Numbered from the stretch's first letter, positions 31,109-39,772 are shown. The stretch: 43,196 nucleotides of DNA from Caldifarciminota bacterium (GCA_016934635.1 JAFGSK010000023.1:1-43196); one strand, 5' to 3'. Translations and numbers: made by a program. Notes: generated by a model from the sequence alone, not told the origin.

Positions 31109-32563
31109 ATGAGCAATCAAGCATACCAAGGCAAACTCGAGAAGCTGGACGCCAATCGCTGGCGTATCCCGCGCAAAGGCCGGATGCTGGTGGACGGCGT
31201 CATCTACACTAGTGAAAAACTGCTTCCTGTGCTGGTGAGTGACAACGCACCCCAGCAGGTCGAGAACGTGGCTCATCTTCCAGGCATCGTAGGTTTTTCT
31301 ATGGCCATGCCTGACATCCACTGGGGGTACGGGTTCCCTATAGGCGGGGTGGCGGCCTTCGACGTGGAAAAAGGCGTTATCTCACCCGGAGGCGTGGGTT
31401 ACGATATAAATTGCGGGGTAAGACTGATGCGTACGGATCTGGAGGCGAAGGATTTGAAGCCCAGGATACGTGAGCTGATGCAGGCGATGTATAACGCAGT
31501 ACCCGCAGGGGTGGGCAAGAGCGGTCGCATACATGTAAAACGCAATGAACTGGAAAGTGTGCTTCGTCAAGGCGCACGCTGGGCAGTGAAGCAAGGTTAC
31601 GGCTGGGAAGAGGACTTGGTTCATACCGAGGAGCAAGGCTGCCTCGACGGTGCAGATTCTTCGAATGTTTCAGATCGTGCCTTTGAACGAGGCTTGCCCC
31701 AGATAGGTACGCTCGGCGCAGGTAATCATTTCCTGGAGATTCAGGAGGTCGACGAGATATTCGATCAGGAAGCGGCTGAGGCAATGGGGTTACGCAGGGG
31801 ACAGGCGGTGGTGATGATTCACACCGGGTCACGCGGGTTCGGGTACCAGGTGTGTGACGATGCGGTGAAGTCCCTGGGCCAAGCGGTTCAAAAGTATCAC
31901 CTTTCGATCCCGGACAGACAGCTTGCCTGTGCACCGGTCTCTTCGCCTGAGGGCAAGGCCTACTTCGGGGCGATGGCAGGGGCGGCAAACTACGCCTGGG
32001 CAAACCGGCAGGCTATAATGCACTGGGTACGCGAGGCGTTCGAGCGAACCTTCGGCATAGGTTCGGAAAAGCTTGGGCTTGCGCTCGTATACGACGTGGC
32101 GCACAACATCGCCAAGTTCGAGGAGTACCAGGTCGATGGCAAAACTCGTAAATTGTGTGTGCACCGAAAGGGCGCTACCCGGTCGTTCGGACCCGGACAT
32201 CCGGACATACCCGCAGTCTACCGTTCCATCGGTCAGCCTGTTATCATTCCAGGAGACATGGGAACAGCGTCCTACGTACTTGTGGGCACGGACAAGGCGA
32301 TGCGCGAGAGTTTCGGCTCAACCTGCCACGGTGCGGGCAGGGTATGGTCACGGTCAAAGGCGCTCAAACAGGTTCGCGGGCACGAGGTCAAGTCCAGGCT
32401 GGAAGGCCAGGGGATACTGGTACTTTCCGCTTCCACAAAGACCCTGGCCGAGGAGACTCCTGAGGCGTACAAGGACGTGGATGAGGTAGTCGAGGTAACT
32501 CACAATGCAGGAATATCTAAAAAGGTCGCCAGGATGAAACCACTGGGTGTAATCAAAGGGTGA
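31109..32563 (+). CDS. rtcB: RNA-splicing ligase RtcB
   Basis: A 484-residue RtcB, the GTP- and manganese-dependent ligase that joins 2',3'-cyclic phosphate and 5'-OH RNA ends in tRNA repair and splicing. The metal-binding Cys102 is in DINCGVR; the MPDIHWGYGFPIGGVAAF segment and 'GAGNHFLEIQ' metal His are intact; the guanylylated His is predicted as His407 in STCHGAGR. Normal length with a typical end. The gene has its own perfect promoter and probably a leaderless transcript. No RtcA, archease or RtcR is nearby, so the usual sigma-54-controlled operon is absent. Confidence 0.95.
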   Translation: MSNQAYQGKLEKLDANRWRIPRKGRMLVDGVIYTSEKLLPVLVSDNAPQQVENVAHLPGIVGFSMAMPDIHWGYGFPIGGVAAFDVEKGVISPGGVGYDINCGVRLMRTDLEAKDLKPRIRELMQAMYNAVPAGVGKSGRIHVKRNELESVLRQGARWAVKQGYGWEEDLVHTEEQGCLDGADSSNVSDRAFERGLPQIGTLGAGNHFLEIQEVDEIFDQEAAEAMGLRRGQAVVMIHTGSRGFGYQVCDDAVKSLGQAVQKYHLSIPDRQLACAPVSSPEGKAYFGAMAGAANYAWANRQAIMHWVREAFERTFGIGSEKLGLALVYDVAHNIAKFEEYQVDGKTRKLCVHRKGATRSFGPGHPDIPAVYRSIGQPVIIPGDMGTASYVLVGTDKAMRESFGSTCHGAGRVWSRSKALKQVRGHEVKSRLEGQGILVLSASTKTLAEETPEAYKDVDEVVEVTHNAGISKKVARMKPLGVIKG

Positions 32564-32571
32564 AGATAATA

Positions 32572-32600
32572 ATCCGCAGATGACTCAGATTGACACAGAT
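32572..32600. repeat. Intergenic 'ccgcagatga' type repeat
   Basis: The phrase CCGCAGATGACTCAGATTGA plus CACAGATT recurs in degraded form at 34517-34549 ('catagatgacgatgatttt' then 'cacagattt'), on both sides of uvrC. The gap 32564-32723 contains no other visible feature. Confidence 0.5.
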
Positions 32601-32723
32601 TTTGATAAAACAACGTCGGTAAATGCAGGGGTAATGCATGACCCGAAGCGGCGAAACCTATTACACCTACATATTACAATTGCCTTTTCTCTGTACCTCA
32701 GTAGCTCTGTAGTTCATTAGTCA

Positions 32724-34514
32724 ATGGTTAACAAAGCCGTACAGGAATCCATCAGACAAGCCCCGCACAAGCCGGGTGTGTACGTGTTCAAGGATGCCCG
32801 GAACCGGGTGCTTTACGTAGGCAAGGCCGCCGACCTTCGAAACCGTTTAGGCTCATATCTTTCGCCTTCTACGCCGCAGGTCAGGGCATTCATGGGCAAG
32901 GCCGCTCACGTTGAGGTTACATTGACCTCAACCGAGGCCGAAGCATTAATCTACGAAGAACAGCTCATAAAACTTTCCAAGCCCAGCTACAATATCCGCT
33001 ACCGTGACGACAAACGCTATCCTTATCTCAAGGTTACCGTAAAGGAAGCCTTCCCACGTGTCTATGTTACCCGCAACGAACGCCGGGACGGGAACCTGCT
33101 GTTCGGCCCTTACTCCTCTGTCAAGAACCTGCGCCGTACCCTGGACGCGGTGAAGCGAATCTTTAAGATCCGGACCTGCCAGTATGACCTTCCTGAGGAT
33201 AGACCTGAACGTCCCTGTCTCTTGTTTCAATTAAAGTTGTGCTCTGCGCCTTGCAAGGAAGGGTTTACCAAAACCGAATATGAAAACCAACTCAAAGGCC
33301 TTCTGGATTTCCTAATGGGGCGTTCTGAGAAGCTTGAGCGGGAAACCGAACAGTGGATGTGGAAGGCTTCGCAGGAACAACATTACGAGGTTGCAGGCTT
33401 ACTGCGTGATCAGCTTCTGGCCATACGGGAGGTTCAATACCACGCCAAAGAGGCTTCGCTTGACGCCACTCCGCGCGATTTCATCTTTGTTGCCAGGCGC
33501 GGCTACCGCGCCGCTGCCGTACTCTTAAGACTTCGCGAACGCAGGCTTTACGCCCACGAAACTTTCATGCTTACCGTTCCCGCCCACTCCACCGAACAAG
33601 ATCTCATCCATACCGTTCTTCGATCTATATACACTCATACATACGATATACCGGATGAGATAGTCTTGCCTTTTCTACCTGAGGATACTGAGGTTTTCAC
33701 CGAGTGGTTCAGAGAGTACCGCGCGAGGAAGGTCAAGCTTTCTGCAAACGTAAAGGAAGAGAAAAGACACCTTCTCGAAATAGCGGCCGAAAACGCCAAG
33801 CTGGCCATTCTTCAGGATCATGAAACCCCGCAGACGAATCCCTTGCTTGAAAAACTTCAGGAATACCTCCATTTATCAAGTATTCCTAACCGTATTGAGA
33901 TGATAGACATCTCGAATATCCAGGGCACCAATCCAACAGGTTCCCTTGTGGTTTTCAGGAATGCACGGCCCTGGAAAACAGGCTACCGCAGGTTCAAGAT
34001 TAAAACCGTGGAAGGCGCAAACGATCCCGGGATGATGGCCGAGGTTGTGGCGCGGCGCATAGCCCGATTACAGAAAGAGGGCAAGGAGCTGCCCGATCTT
34101 TTGATCCTTGACGGCGGCAAGTCGCAGATGTCGCTGGTTCGCGTTCTTCTAAATCGTATCAACGTCGATTTGTCGGTTTTCGCATTTGCCAAAACCCACG
34201 ACCACCTGTTCGGTCGGGACGGCAGAGAGTTAATTATCCCGGCATCAGACCCGGTCCTTAAGCTTCTTTACCGCATCCGAAACGAATCTCACCGGTTCGC
34301 CATTGAATACCATCGTAAGTTGAGAGGTAAGGCCGCGGTTTCCTCTGAACTGGATTCGATCCCTGGAGTAGGAACGAAGAAAGCCAAGCAGCTGGTTCAG
34401 CGCTTCGGCTCAGTGCCCAGGATACGCAAGGCGTCACTGGATGAGCTTAAGGTAGCGCCCGGTATCGGAGAAAAGCTGGCGGAAATAATATACAGACATT
34501 TTCATAAAGAATGA
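32724..34514 (+). CDS. uvrC: Excinuclease ABC subunit C
   Basis: A 596-residue UvrC, making both incisions beside UvrAB-bound lesions in nucleotide excision repair. In order: GIY-YIG nuclease (residues 18-95; GVYVFKD, LYVGKAADLRNR), an Fe-S-type Cys cluster (TCQYD, CLLFQLKLCSAPC), the UVR motif, the RNase H-like C-terminal nuclease ('EMIDISNIQGTNPTGSLVVF' then 'FKIKTVEGANDPGMMAEV'), and two helix-hairpin-helix motifs ('DSIPGVGTKKAKQLVQRFG', 'VAPGIGEKLAEIIYRHF'). Length matches the family. No ribosome site is seen before ATG 32724. uvrA and uvrB are not in the window. Confidence 0.96.
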   Translation: MVNKAVQESIRQAPHKPGVYVFKDARNRVLYVGKAADLRNRLGSYLSPSTPQVRAFMGKAAHVEVTLTSTEAEALIYEEQLIKLSKPSYNIRYRDDKRYPYLKVTVKEAFPRVYVTRNERRDGNLLFGPYSSVKNLRRTLDAVKRIFKIRTCQYDLPEDRPERPCLLFQLKLCSAPCKEGFTKTEYENQLKGLLDFLMGRSEKLERETEQWMWKASQEQHYEVAGLLRDQLLAIREVQYHAKEASLDATPRDFIFVARRGYRAAAVLLRLRERRLYAHETFMLTVPAHSTEQDLIHTVLRSIYTHTYDIPDEIVLPFLPEDTEVFTEWFREYRARKVKLSANVKEEKRHLLEIAAENAKLAILQDHETPQTNPLLEKLQEYLHLSSIPNRIEMIDISNIQGTNPTGSLVVFRNARPWKTGYRRFKIKTVEGANDPGMMAEVVARRIARLQKEGKELPDLLILDGGKSQMSLVRVLLNRINVDLSVFAFAKTHDHLFGRDGRELIIPASDPVLKLLYRIRNESHRFAIEYHRKLRGKAAVSSELDSIPGVGTKKAKQLVQRFGSVPRIRKASLDELKVAPGIGEKLAEIIYRHFHKE

Positions 34515-34620
34515 CTAATCCATAGATGACGATGATTTTCACAGATTTCAATTTACTACATTTTTACCAACTATCAAGAAACCCAGAAGAAAGACCGCTT
34601 GAGGAATGAGGAATTGCGAT

Positions 34621-34641
34621 CTTTTTGCCCTGGGCAAAAAG
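34621..34641. promoter_or_regulatory. Perfect 21-bp palindrome overlapping the ribosome site of the MBL gene
   Basis: CTTTTTGCCC-T-GGGCAAAAAG is perfect over ten bases each side. The right arm runs into the AAAGGAG site upstream of ATG 34650. It could be a repressor operator or an RNA hairpin that hides the ribosome site; it has no downstream T run. Confidence 0.62.
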
Positions 34642-34649
34642 GAGCATGA

Positions 34650-35288
34650 ATGCAGAAAATCGAGATAGATGACGTTACTATAGAGCGCTTTATGGTCGGT
34701 CTACTGGAAACCAACTCCTACCTTCTGACCTCTGAGGATGCAGCCATCCTTATCGATCCCGGGTTTGCCGAGGACGAACTGGTTGATAGGGTAGAAGCTT
34801 TCAAAGACCTGAAGACAAAAACTGTGCTCCTGACTCACGGACACTTCGATCACACCGGATACTGCCCCCGGTTACAGAAGGCGGGTTGGAGGGTAGGTAT
34901 TCATACCGAAGACAAGTTTCTTTTGAATCGGGTGCCCGGTGATTTCGATGATCTGGGTTATCGGGATGAACCATTTGAGCCTTACATTACGCTTCGTGAA
35001 GGTGTATGCTACAATATCGGCAGTCTGAGTCTCGATGTTATACATACACCCGGGCATTCCCCGGGAAGCGTCTGTCTTCTCGACTTGAAGAAACGCATCG
35101 CTTTCACCGGGGATACCTTGTTTGCGGATTCCATAGGCCGATCCGACCTTCGAGGCGGTGATTACGATACCTTGATGGAATCTTTAAAGAAGCTTACCTC
35201 CCTCCTCGAACCCGATACCTTAATCCTGTCCGGTCACGGGGGCAGGGCGCAGTTCAAGGTAGTCAGGCGGATCAATCGCTATCTATAA
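34650..35288 (+). CDS. MBL-fold metallo-hydrolase (glyoxalase II-like)
   Basis: A 212-residue protein with the metallo-beta-lactamase motif HGHFDH (His63, His65, Asp67, His68), then PGHSPGSVCLL (His), FTGDTLFADSIGR (Asp) and SGHGG (His): a complete two-metal site. The 'SIGRSDLRGGD' phrase and length match YcbL/GloB-type hydroxyacylglutathione hydrolase-like enzymes, but the substrate is unknown. ATG 34650 is chosen because it gives this frame; an ATG at 34646 is in another frame. A perfect palindrome covers the region just upstream. Confidence 0.88.
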   Translation: MQKIEIDDVTIERFMVGLLETNSYLLTSEDAAILIDPGFAEDELVDRVEAFKDLKTKTVLLTHGHFDHTGYCPRLQKAGWRVGIHTEDKFLLNRVPGDFDDLGYRDEPFEPYITLREGVCYNIGSLSLDVIHTPGHSPGSVCLLDLKKRIAFTGDTLFADSIGRSDLRGGDYDTLMESLKKLTSLLEPDTLILSGHGGRAQFKVVRRINRYL

Positions 35289-35524
35289 TGCTCCTTTTCT
35301 CCTTTAGAGAAAAGATCGCAGAAAAATCAATCCTGAGGATGCAATATAAATGCTTTTCAAGTCAAGGGTGTAAAAGTAACATTACTCGAAAGTCGCCACC
35401 CATTGGCAGGAGGCTTTACCGTAAAGCCCGCAGAGAACTATGCTACGATATTCTTTTTTTCATCAATCAAAAACGCTTCGGATATTCTCTATAACGGTTA
35501 GGTAATGATACGACGTTGACTATA
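35289..35524. other. Intergenic gap with two weak hairpins
   Basis: CTTTTCTC-CTTTA-GAGAAAAG lies just after the MBL stop and may end transcription there, and GGCTTTA-CCG-TAAAGCC lies mid-gap. GTTGAC-TATACTAG-GTCAAC straddles the stop of the converging V4R-like gene. A 68-codon frame (35288-35494) has no ribosome site or protein-like pattern. I matched no known riboswitch. Confidence 0.4.
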
Positions 35525-36085
35525 CTAGGTCAACTTGATGTTCCACCGGCAGTACTCGTCCCCTTCGTATACGCAACTTACTTTTTTAAGAGTATATTTT
35601 TTTGTCCCGGTCAGTTTAATCATCTCCTCCAGCCATATTTCTATTACCCGGCAGCCGAACTTTTCCTGTTTCCAGTCGTACACTGTTACATTGAACTCCG
35701 AGCGCGAAATCTGATCCGTTTCTACCCTTCCCGAGGAATACATTCGCTTCCAGAACGACGATGCGCGCTTTGCCAGCGTCAGGGGTGAAACAAAAGACGC
35801 AAGCCCCCTAAGGAATCCGGTCAAACTTTTCTTTATATTCGCCTTGATTATCTTTTCGCTGATATCCTCACCCAGCTTTTTATAAAGGCGTTGGTGTAGG
35901 GCATAGGATTTCTTGGCAGGATACCATCCCGCTCTGTCAACATTCTCAAGAAAGTCTGCCAGATCATCCGGGAGCGATGCCTTGAATTCATTGTAGAAGT
36001 CGATCCCTTTGTTTTCAATTATCCATTCCCTGAACAAGACGGTAAAAACTCCCCTTCCGCAACCAGGCTCGGGTTTGCTACTCAT
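35525..36085 (-). CDS. V4R/DUF2378-like domain protein (copy 3)
   Basis: A 186-residue protein starting at ATG 36085, whose ATGAGTAG overlaps the stop of copy 2. It is all-alpha then alpha-beta, with a C-terminal 'GCRVIEIWLEEMIKLTG' helix, and ends with CVYEGDEYCRWNI: a C-x4-D-x2-C-R-W signature like the V4R/heme-NO-binding-related DUF2378 group. Those domains are thought to bind small hydrophobic ligands or signals; nothing here shows which. No membrane helix or signal peptide is present. Its N-terminus has SSKPEPGCGRGVF, matching copy 2. Confidence 0.66.
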   Translation of the reverse strand: MSSKPEPGCGRGVFTVLFREWIIENKGIDFYNEFKASLPDDLADFLENVDRAGWYPAKKSYALHQRLYKKLGEDISEKIIKANIKKSLTGFLRGLASFVSPLTLAKRASSFWKRMYSSGRVETDQISRSEFNVTVYDWKQEKFGCRVIEIWLEEMIKLTGTKKYTLKKVSCVYEGDEYCRWNIKLT

Positions 36086-36638
36086 AATTAACCATCCACC
36101 GACAGAACTCATCGCCTTCAAATACGCAGTTGACCTTATCAATCGAGTATTTCTTTACCCCGGTCAACAGTATCATCTCTTCTATCCATATTCCGATAAC
36201 CCTGCAGCCGAATCTGGTGCCCTTCCAGTCGTAGACGGTTACGGTGAATTCCCTCTGTCCGACCTTTTCGGTAACCAGTCTGCCGCTGGAATAAGTCTTG
36301 TCCCAGAAAGCAGGTGCCCGCTTGGCCAACATCGTAGGCGAAGCAAAGGATGCCAAGCCCCTGAGGAACCCGGTGATGCTCTTGCGGATCATTGTCCTTG
36401 CCATATTTTCAACTACTTCGGCGCCCAGAGTGTCGACAAGACGCTGCTGAATGGCAAGAGAGTCTTTTGAAGGATACCATTCTGCTCGTTCAGCTCTTTC
36501 CAAAAGATCAGCCTGTTCTTTGGGGAGCGAGTTATTGAATCGATTGTAATACTCCTGTCCTTTGTTTTCAACAAGCCACTGTCTGACGTATTCAAGAAAT
36601 ACACCTCTCACGCAGCGCGGCCCAGGTTTCCTACTCAA
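36078..36638 (-). CDS. V4R/DUF2378-like domain protein (copy 2)
   Basis: A 186-residue paralogue. The start is taken as TTG 36638, because TTGAGTAG here has the same placement over the previous stop as ATGAGTAG in copy 3, and it begins SRKPGPRCVRGVF like copy 3. The longer frame from 36719 would overlap copy 1 by 90 bases. Main core: GFLRGLASFASPTMLAKRAP, 'TVYDWKGTRFGCRVIGIWIE', and C-terminal CVFEGDEFCRWMV. It is most similar to copy 3. Function unknown, probably cytosolic. Confidence 0.64.
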   Translation of the reverse strand: MSRKPGPRCVRGVFLEYVRQWLVENKGQEYYNRFNNSLPKEQADLLERAERAEWYPSKDSLAIQQRLVDTLGAEVVENMARTMIRKSITGFLRGLASFASPTMLAKRAPAFWDKTYSSGRLVTEKVGQREFTVTVYDWKGTRFGCRVIGIWIEEMILLTGVKKYSIDKVNCVFEGDEFCRWMVNYE

Positions 36639-37188
36639 AACTGACCTCCCAGCGACAGAACTCATCTCCCCGGTGCACACAATGTGTTTCTTCAACGACA
36701 GGATTCTTTCCGCCTGCAACCCTTACAAGCTCTGCAAACCAGAGGGCATGCACCTTGCAGTGGATAGGGCTGTAATTCCAATCGTAAAGGGTAATCGTGC
36801 CGTGGTTTTTATCGACAATCTCTATCTGTGGTCTTCCGGTGGAATGGAAGCGGTTCCATAAAGCCAAGGCTCGTTTGGCCAGGCCGAGCGGGGAGATGAA
36901 CGCCACCAGTCCTCTTATGAATCCGTGGATGGATCTGGATACATAGAAGTGCACGAAATCGGTTAGTCCGCCATCCCCGAAGCATTCTGCCATATTCTCA
37001 TAGATTATCCTTGAATCTTCGACCGGATACCATCCTGCAGGATCCGCATTCTCCAAGCGTTCAGATAACTGCGGATGCAATGTTTCTTTGAATTGATTGT
37101 ATCGGTCCTTATCGTAAGTCTTTGCGACCCATTCTGCGACTGCCCCATAGAACTCCCCACGATCCGAAGGAACTTCTGGATGTGGCAT
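36631..37188 (-). CDS. V4R/DUF2378-like domain protein (copy 1, operon head)
   Basis: A 185-residue paralogue, more diverged at its N-terminus (PEVPSDRGEFYGAV instead of a Cys-bearing SRKPGPRC) but with the same core ('GFIRGLVAFISPLGLAKRA', 'TLYDWNYSPIHCKVHALWF') and ending HCVHRGDEFCRWEV. ATG 37188 lies 5 bases from the -10 box, so its mRNA is leaderless. The three copies form one tight operon with 8-base overlaps. A ligand-sensing role is suggested by the fold family only. Confidence 0.68.
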   Translation of the reverse strand: MPHPEVPSDRGEFYGAVAEWVAKTYDKDRYNQFKETLHPQLSERLENADPAGWYPVEDSRIIYENMAECFGDGGLTDFVHFYVSRSIHGFIRGLVAFISPLGLAKRALALWNRFHSTGRPQIEIVDKNHGTITLYDWNYSPIHCKVHALWFAELVRVAGGKNPVVEETHCVHRGDEFCRWEVSFE

Positions 37189-37193
37189 GCTGT

Positions 37194-37222
37194 ATTCTAG
37201 TGGTGTTCGGGTTGCATGTCAA
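37194..37222 (-). promoter_or_regulatory. Leaderless promoter for the V4R-like operon
   Basis: Minus strand TTGACA (37217-37222), 17-bp spacer, TAGAAT (37194-37199), 5 bases to the ATG of copy 1. Confidence 0.8.
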
Positions 37223-37250
37223 CTAGGTTGAAGATTTTCGAACTAAACGG

Positions 37251-37760
37251 TCAAAAGGCTCGATCAGGTTCGAGGACGCTAAGCAGACCATCGTATACGT
37301 TACGTGTGGATGAACGAGAACCGAAAATGGTTGTCCCGGTTTCCGAGGTAAAATAGTATTTGTCATCGTAAGTTTCAATAACAAACCAGGTGATAAATCC
37401 GTTTATAAAGACATTCTCGGTTCCCAGATATTCCAGCCTGAAGTCCCCTCGTCTGAAGCGATGTTCAACGTTGCGTTCACCTTTAATCTTTGCGGCAAAG
37501 AAGATTATCTGCGTCTCGTCCGCGAATATGACACCTGCCGTCTCCCATGGAAAGAATTTGAAGAACCTGTGATACTTCTTGCTGGATGCGTATCGAACCG
37601 GGTAGTATTGTCCCCGATTAAGTATATCTTGTTTGGTTTCAGCAATCATCCGCTGGAACTTCTTCCTTCTTGCTGAACTAACCCCGGCGATAATGAATAT
37701 CGGCGCCACCGCGACTATTACACCTCCTATGACAATTAAAAACGGTATGCATACTTCCAT
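37251..37760 (-). CDS. Membrane-anchored hypothetical protein
   Basis: A 169-residue protein starting at ATG 37760 (AAGGAGAGAG just upstream). One N-terminal membrane helix (CIPFLIVIGGVIVAVAPIFI) is followed by a basic patch (RRKKFQRM) and a beta-rich cytosolic domain resembling a PH-like or bacterial membrane-regulatory fold ('GVIFADETQIIFFAAKI', 'FRLEYLGTENVFINGF'). The family is not recognised. It has its own promoter. The V4R-like operon lies downstream. Confidence 0.68.
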   Translation of the reverse strand: MEVCIPFLIVIGGVIVAVAPIFIIAGVSSARRKKFQRMIAETKQDILNRGQYYPVRYASSKKYHRFFKFFPWETAGVIFADETQIIFFAAKIKGERNVEHRFRRGDFRLEYLGTENVFINGFITWFVIETYDDKYYFTSETGTTIFGSRSSTRNVYDGLLSVLEPDRAF

Positions 37761-37781
37761 AATCTCTCTCCTTGCATCGAT

Positions 37782-37809
37782 AAGATACTTATCCATTCTG
37801 GTTTGTCAA
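37782..37809 (-). promoter_or_regulatory. Promoter for the membrane protein at 37251-37760
   Basis: Minus strand TTGACA (37804-37809), 16-bp spacer, TATCTT (37782-37787). Confidence 0.65.
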
Positions 37810-37858
37810 GATAATGACAGTCTTGAGTATGCCAGTTATAATTAATACCTCCCTTTTC

Positions 37859-37886
37859 TTGACAATACTCAAGTTTTGATTAAAAT
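37859..37886 (+). promoter_or_regulatory. Promoter for the SNase-like gene
   Basis: TTGACA (37859-37864), 16-bp spacer, TAAAAT (37881-37886). The predicted leader of about 140 bases to ATG 38031 contains no obvious reading frame or known riboswitch, but does include GGAGG directly upstream of the start. Confidence 0.66.
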
Positions 37887-38030
37887 AATTGTGGATGGAG
37901 CGGCGCTTTGCTACAAAGGAGGCGCTTCTTCGCGTACAATTGAGATGACCGAATAATTGCTTGGGGTGAATAATTACGAGAGGCCCTTGTTGGAGGATGG
38001 GTCGCTTCAAGCAATTGTGTGGAGGATTAA

Positions 38031-38930
38031 ATGTCAAAGGTTCAGATTTTTTGGGACCCGAAGGGGCTGGAGCTTGATACCCTTGGCAACAAGAAATACC
38101 TGCGGGCTACGGATGGAGATACCCCTTACATATCATTATCAATAAGGATGCTGAGTATCGATACACCTGAGGTTCACTATCCGGGTAATCAGAAGCCTTC
38201 AAGATACGATGACAGACTCAAAGAGTTAGCCCAGTGGATCAAACAAGGAAAAACCCCTGCAAACAAGAGCCTTGGTGAGTCCCTTTATCCAAAACTTGCT
38301 ACCGGAAAAGCAGGAACCCTTCAGGAAACTCAAGGGCAAAATGCGACCGATGCATTCAACAAGATGCTCGAGGATAAACTGACCAGGGTCAGTTCCTCAG
38401 GTCGTAAGAGCAAGCGTCGGGTATTCGTATACGTGGCGGATTCCCATTTCGATCAGTACGGCAGGGTACTTGCCTATATGGCTCCAGCTTATAGCTCCCA
38501 GGAACGTGAGACCATGACCCTCCGCGAACGTGCTACATTCAATCTGATGATGGTTGAGTCGGGCTGGGCCGCTCCATTCCCTATCTATCCCAGTTTACCC
38601 AAACACTTGGATTTGGTGATGCTTCAGGAGGCGGGTAAAAATGCATACGAACACAAGAAAGGTATATGGACCGATCCTGCTACACTGACCGGCTACGAGT
38701 ATCGCATGTGTGTAAGGCTTTACGAAGTAACCAAAAAGCTGGTGGCTGGCAAAAAACTCAACTCCAAGGAGAAGTACGGTTGGATATCCCGCTTCTGCTT
38801 CGACATGACTACACGTGAAATATATTACCCTCAATATTACTACAGGGTTTTGCCCTATAACCGTGTCTTTATCTGGCCGGATGAAGTAACCGATGCGGTT
38901 GGTAAACTAAACCTGGTTCCTTCACAGTAA
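38031..38930 (+). CDS. Staphylococcal-nuclease-like (SNase) protein with large insertion
   Basis: A 299-residue protein with an OB-fold SNase core split by an insertion. Metal and catalytic residues are present: DGDT (27-31), Arg39 and Asp44/Glu47 in IRMLSIDTPE, and Arg145 in DQYGRVLAYM, matching Arg35, Asp40/Glu43 and Arg87 of S. aureus nuclease. Between the DTPE and YGR blocks are about 95 residues, well above the usual 40. A helical C-terminal extension of about 120 residues follows. No signal peptide is seen, unlike secreted nucleases, so it may act inside the cell. GGAGG precedes the ATG. Confidence 0.82.
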   Translation: MSKVQIFWDPKGLELDTLGNKKYLRATDGDTPYISLSIRMLSIDTPEVHYPGNQKPSRYDDRLKELAQWIKQGKTPANKSLGESLYPKLATGKAGTLQETQGQNATDAFNKMLEDKLTRVSSSGRKSKRRVFVYVADSHFDQYGRVLAYMAPAYSSQERETMTLRERATFNLMMVESGWAAPFPIYPSLPKHLDLVMLQEAGKNAYEHKKGIWTDPATLTGYEYRMCVRLYEVTKKLVAGKKLNSKEKYGWISRFCFDMTTREIYYPQYYYRVLPYNRVFIWPDEVTDAVGKLNLVPSQ

Positions 38931-39030
38931 CGCATCCGGGAGCGTTTAATCTAATACTGAAGCCCGAACTGCACTAAGTTACGGTCACAAGCCAGAAAAT
39001 AGGAAAAGTTCACTGATTAAAGTAATGGTA

Positions 39031-39058
39031 TTGACAAATACGGTTCAGTGGTTAAGGT
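39031..39058 (+). promoter_or_regulatory. Weak promoter for plsY
   Basis: TTGACA (39031-39036), 16-bp spacer, TAAGGT (39053-39058). The -10 is poor. GGAGGTG lies just before the GTG start. Confidence 0.45.
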
Positions 39059-39127
39059 AGACTGTGTCTAGATGTTTTAAGAGATATATCGAACAGAGGA
39101 ATATCACCTACAACGATAGCTTCGGAG

Positions 39128-39772
39128 GTGCCGCTTGTGAACGCTGAATTACTCAATTCTATTATCTGGACAGCTGCAGGTTTTGCATCCGGATCGTTGA
39201 TGATTTCATTCTGGATGGGTAAGTTTTTCCTAAAAGAAGACATCCGCGAGTACGGAGACCGAAACCCAGGGGCTACCAATGCCTGGAAGGCTGGCGGCTG
39301 GAAGATAGGACTTCCTTCAGGGCTTTTAGAATTCGCAAAAGGCGGTGCACCTGTTGCAGTGGCGGTGTGGGTCTTCGGGGTCGAGGGATGGTACCTGGTG
39401 CCGGTTGCGTTAGCCCCTATACTTGGGCACGCGTTTTCCCCTTTCATGAAATTCAAGGGAGGTAAGGCCATAGCGGTCACCCTTGGGGTGTGGACCGCAA
39501 TTACGGTCTGGGAGGGATTACTTGTCCTTGGACTCCTAATCGGACTCGCATACATCATCCTCAATCACCCTTCCTGGTCTTTAATCTTCGCCATGCTGGT
39601 TTTCCTTGCTTATCTCGTGGTCGTCGGTCTACTCGGGAGAGGTGTGGCATTTCCCATACTTGCCGTCTGGGCAGGTAATATGGGAACGTTCCTGATTAAA
39701 CATTTCCAGGATCTCAGGGAACCACTCAAAACCCGCGATTACATAGCCAGGATTTTCAGGAAGGCGTCTTAG
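39128..39772 (+). CDS. plsY: Glycerol-3-phosphate acyltransferase PlsY
   Basis: A 214-residue membrane enzyme that moves an acyl group from acyl-phosphate to glycerol-3-phosphate, the first step of phospholipid synthesis. The three PlsY motifs are present: GSLMISFWMGK, YGDRNPGATNAWKAGG, and GHAFSPFMKFKGGKAIA; helices flank them. Start at GTG 39128 (or GTG 39137). It converges on a DegV/DAK2 gene pair, which could supply acyl-phosphate for it. PlsX is not in the window. Confidence 0.95.
   Translation: MPLVNAELLNSIIWTAAGFASGSLMISFWMGKFFLKEDIREYGDRNPGATNAWKAGGWKIGLPSGLLEFAKGGAPVAVAVWVFGVEGWYLVPVALAPILGHAFSPFMKFKGGKAIAVTLGVWTAITVWEGLLVLGLLIGLAYIILNHPSWSLIFAMLVFLAYLVVVGLLGRGVAFPILAVWAGNMGTFLIKHFQDLREPLKTRDYIARIFRKAS

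Noticed and set aside
35360..35430. Riboswitch-like fold in the gap before the V4R-like operon
   Set aside because: Short hairpins only; I could not match a known consensus, and the neighbouring genes point away from or converge on it.
35288..35494. 68-codon plus-strand frame after the MBL gene
   Set aside because: Hairpins and low-complexity sequence explain the region; no ribosome site and biased, Lys/Arg-rich composition.
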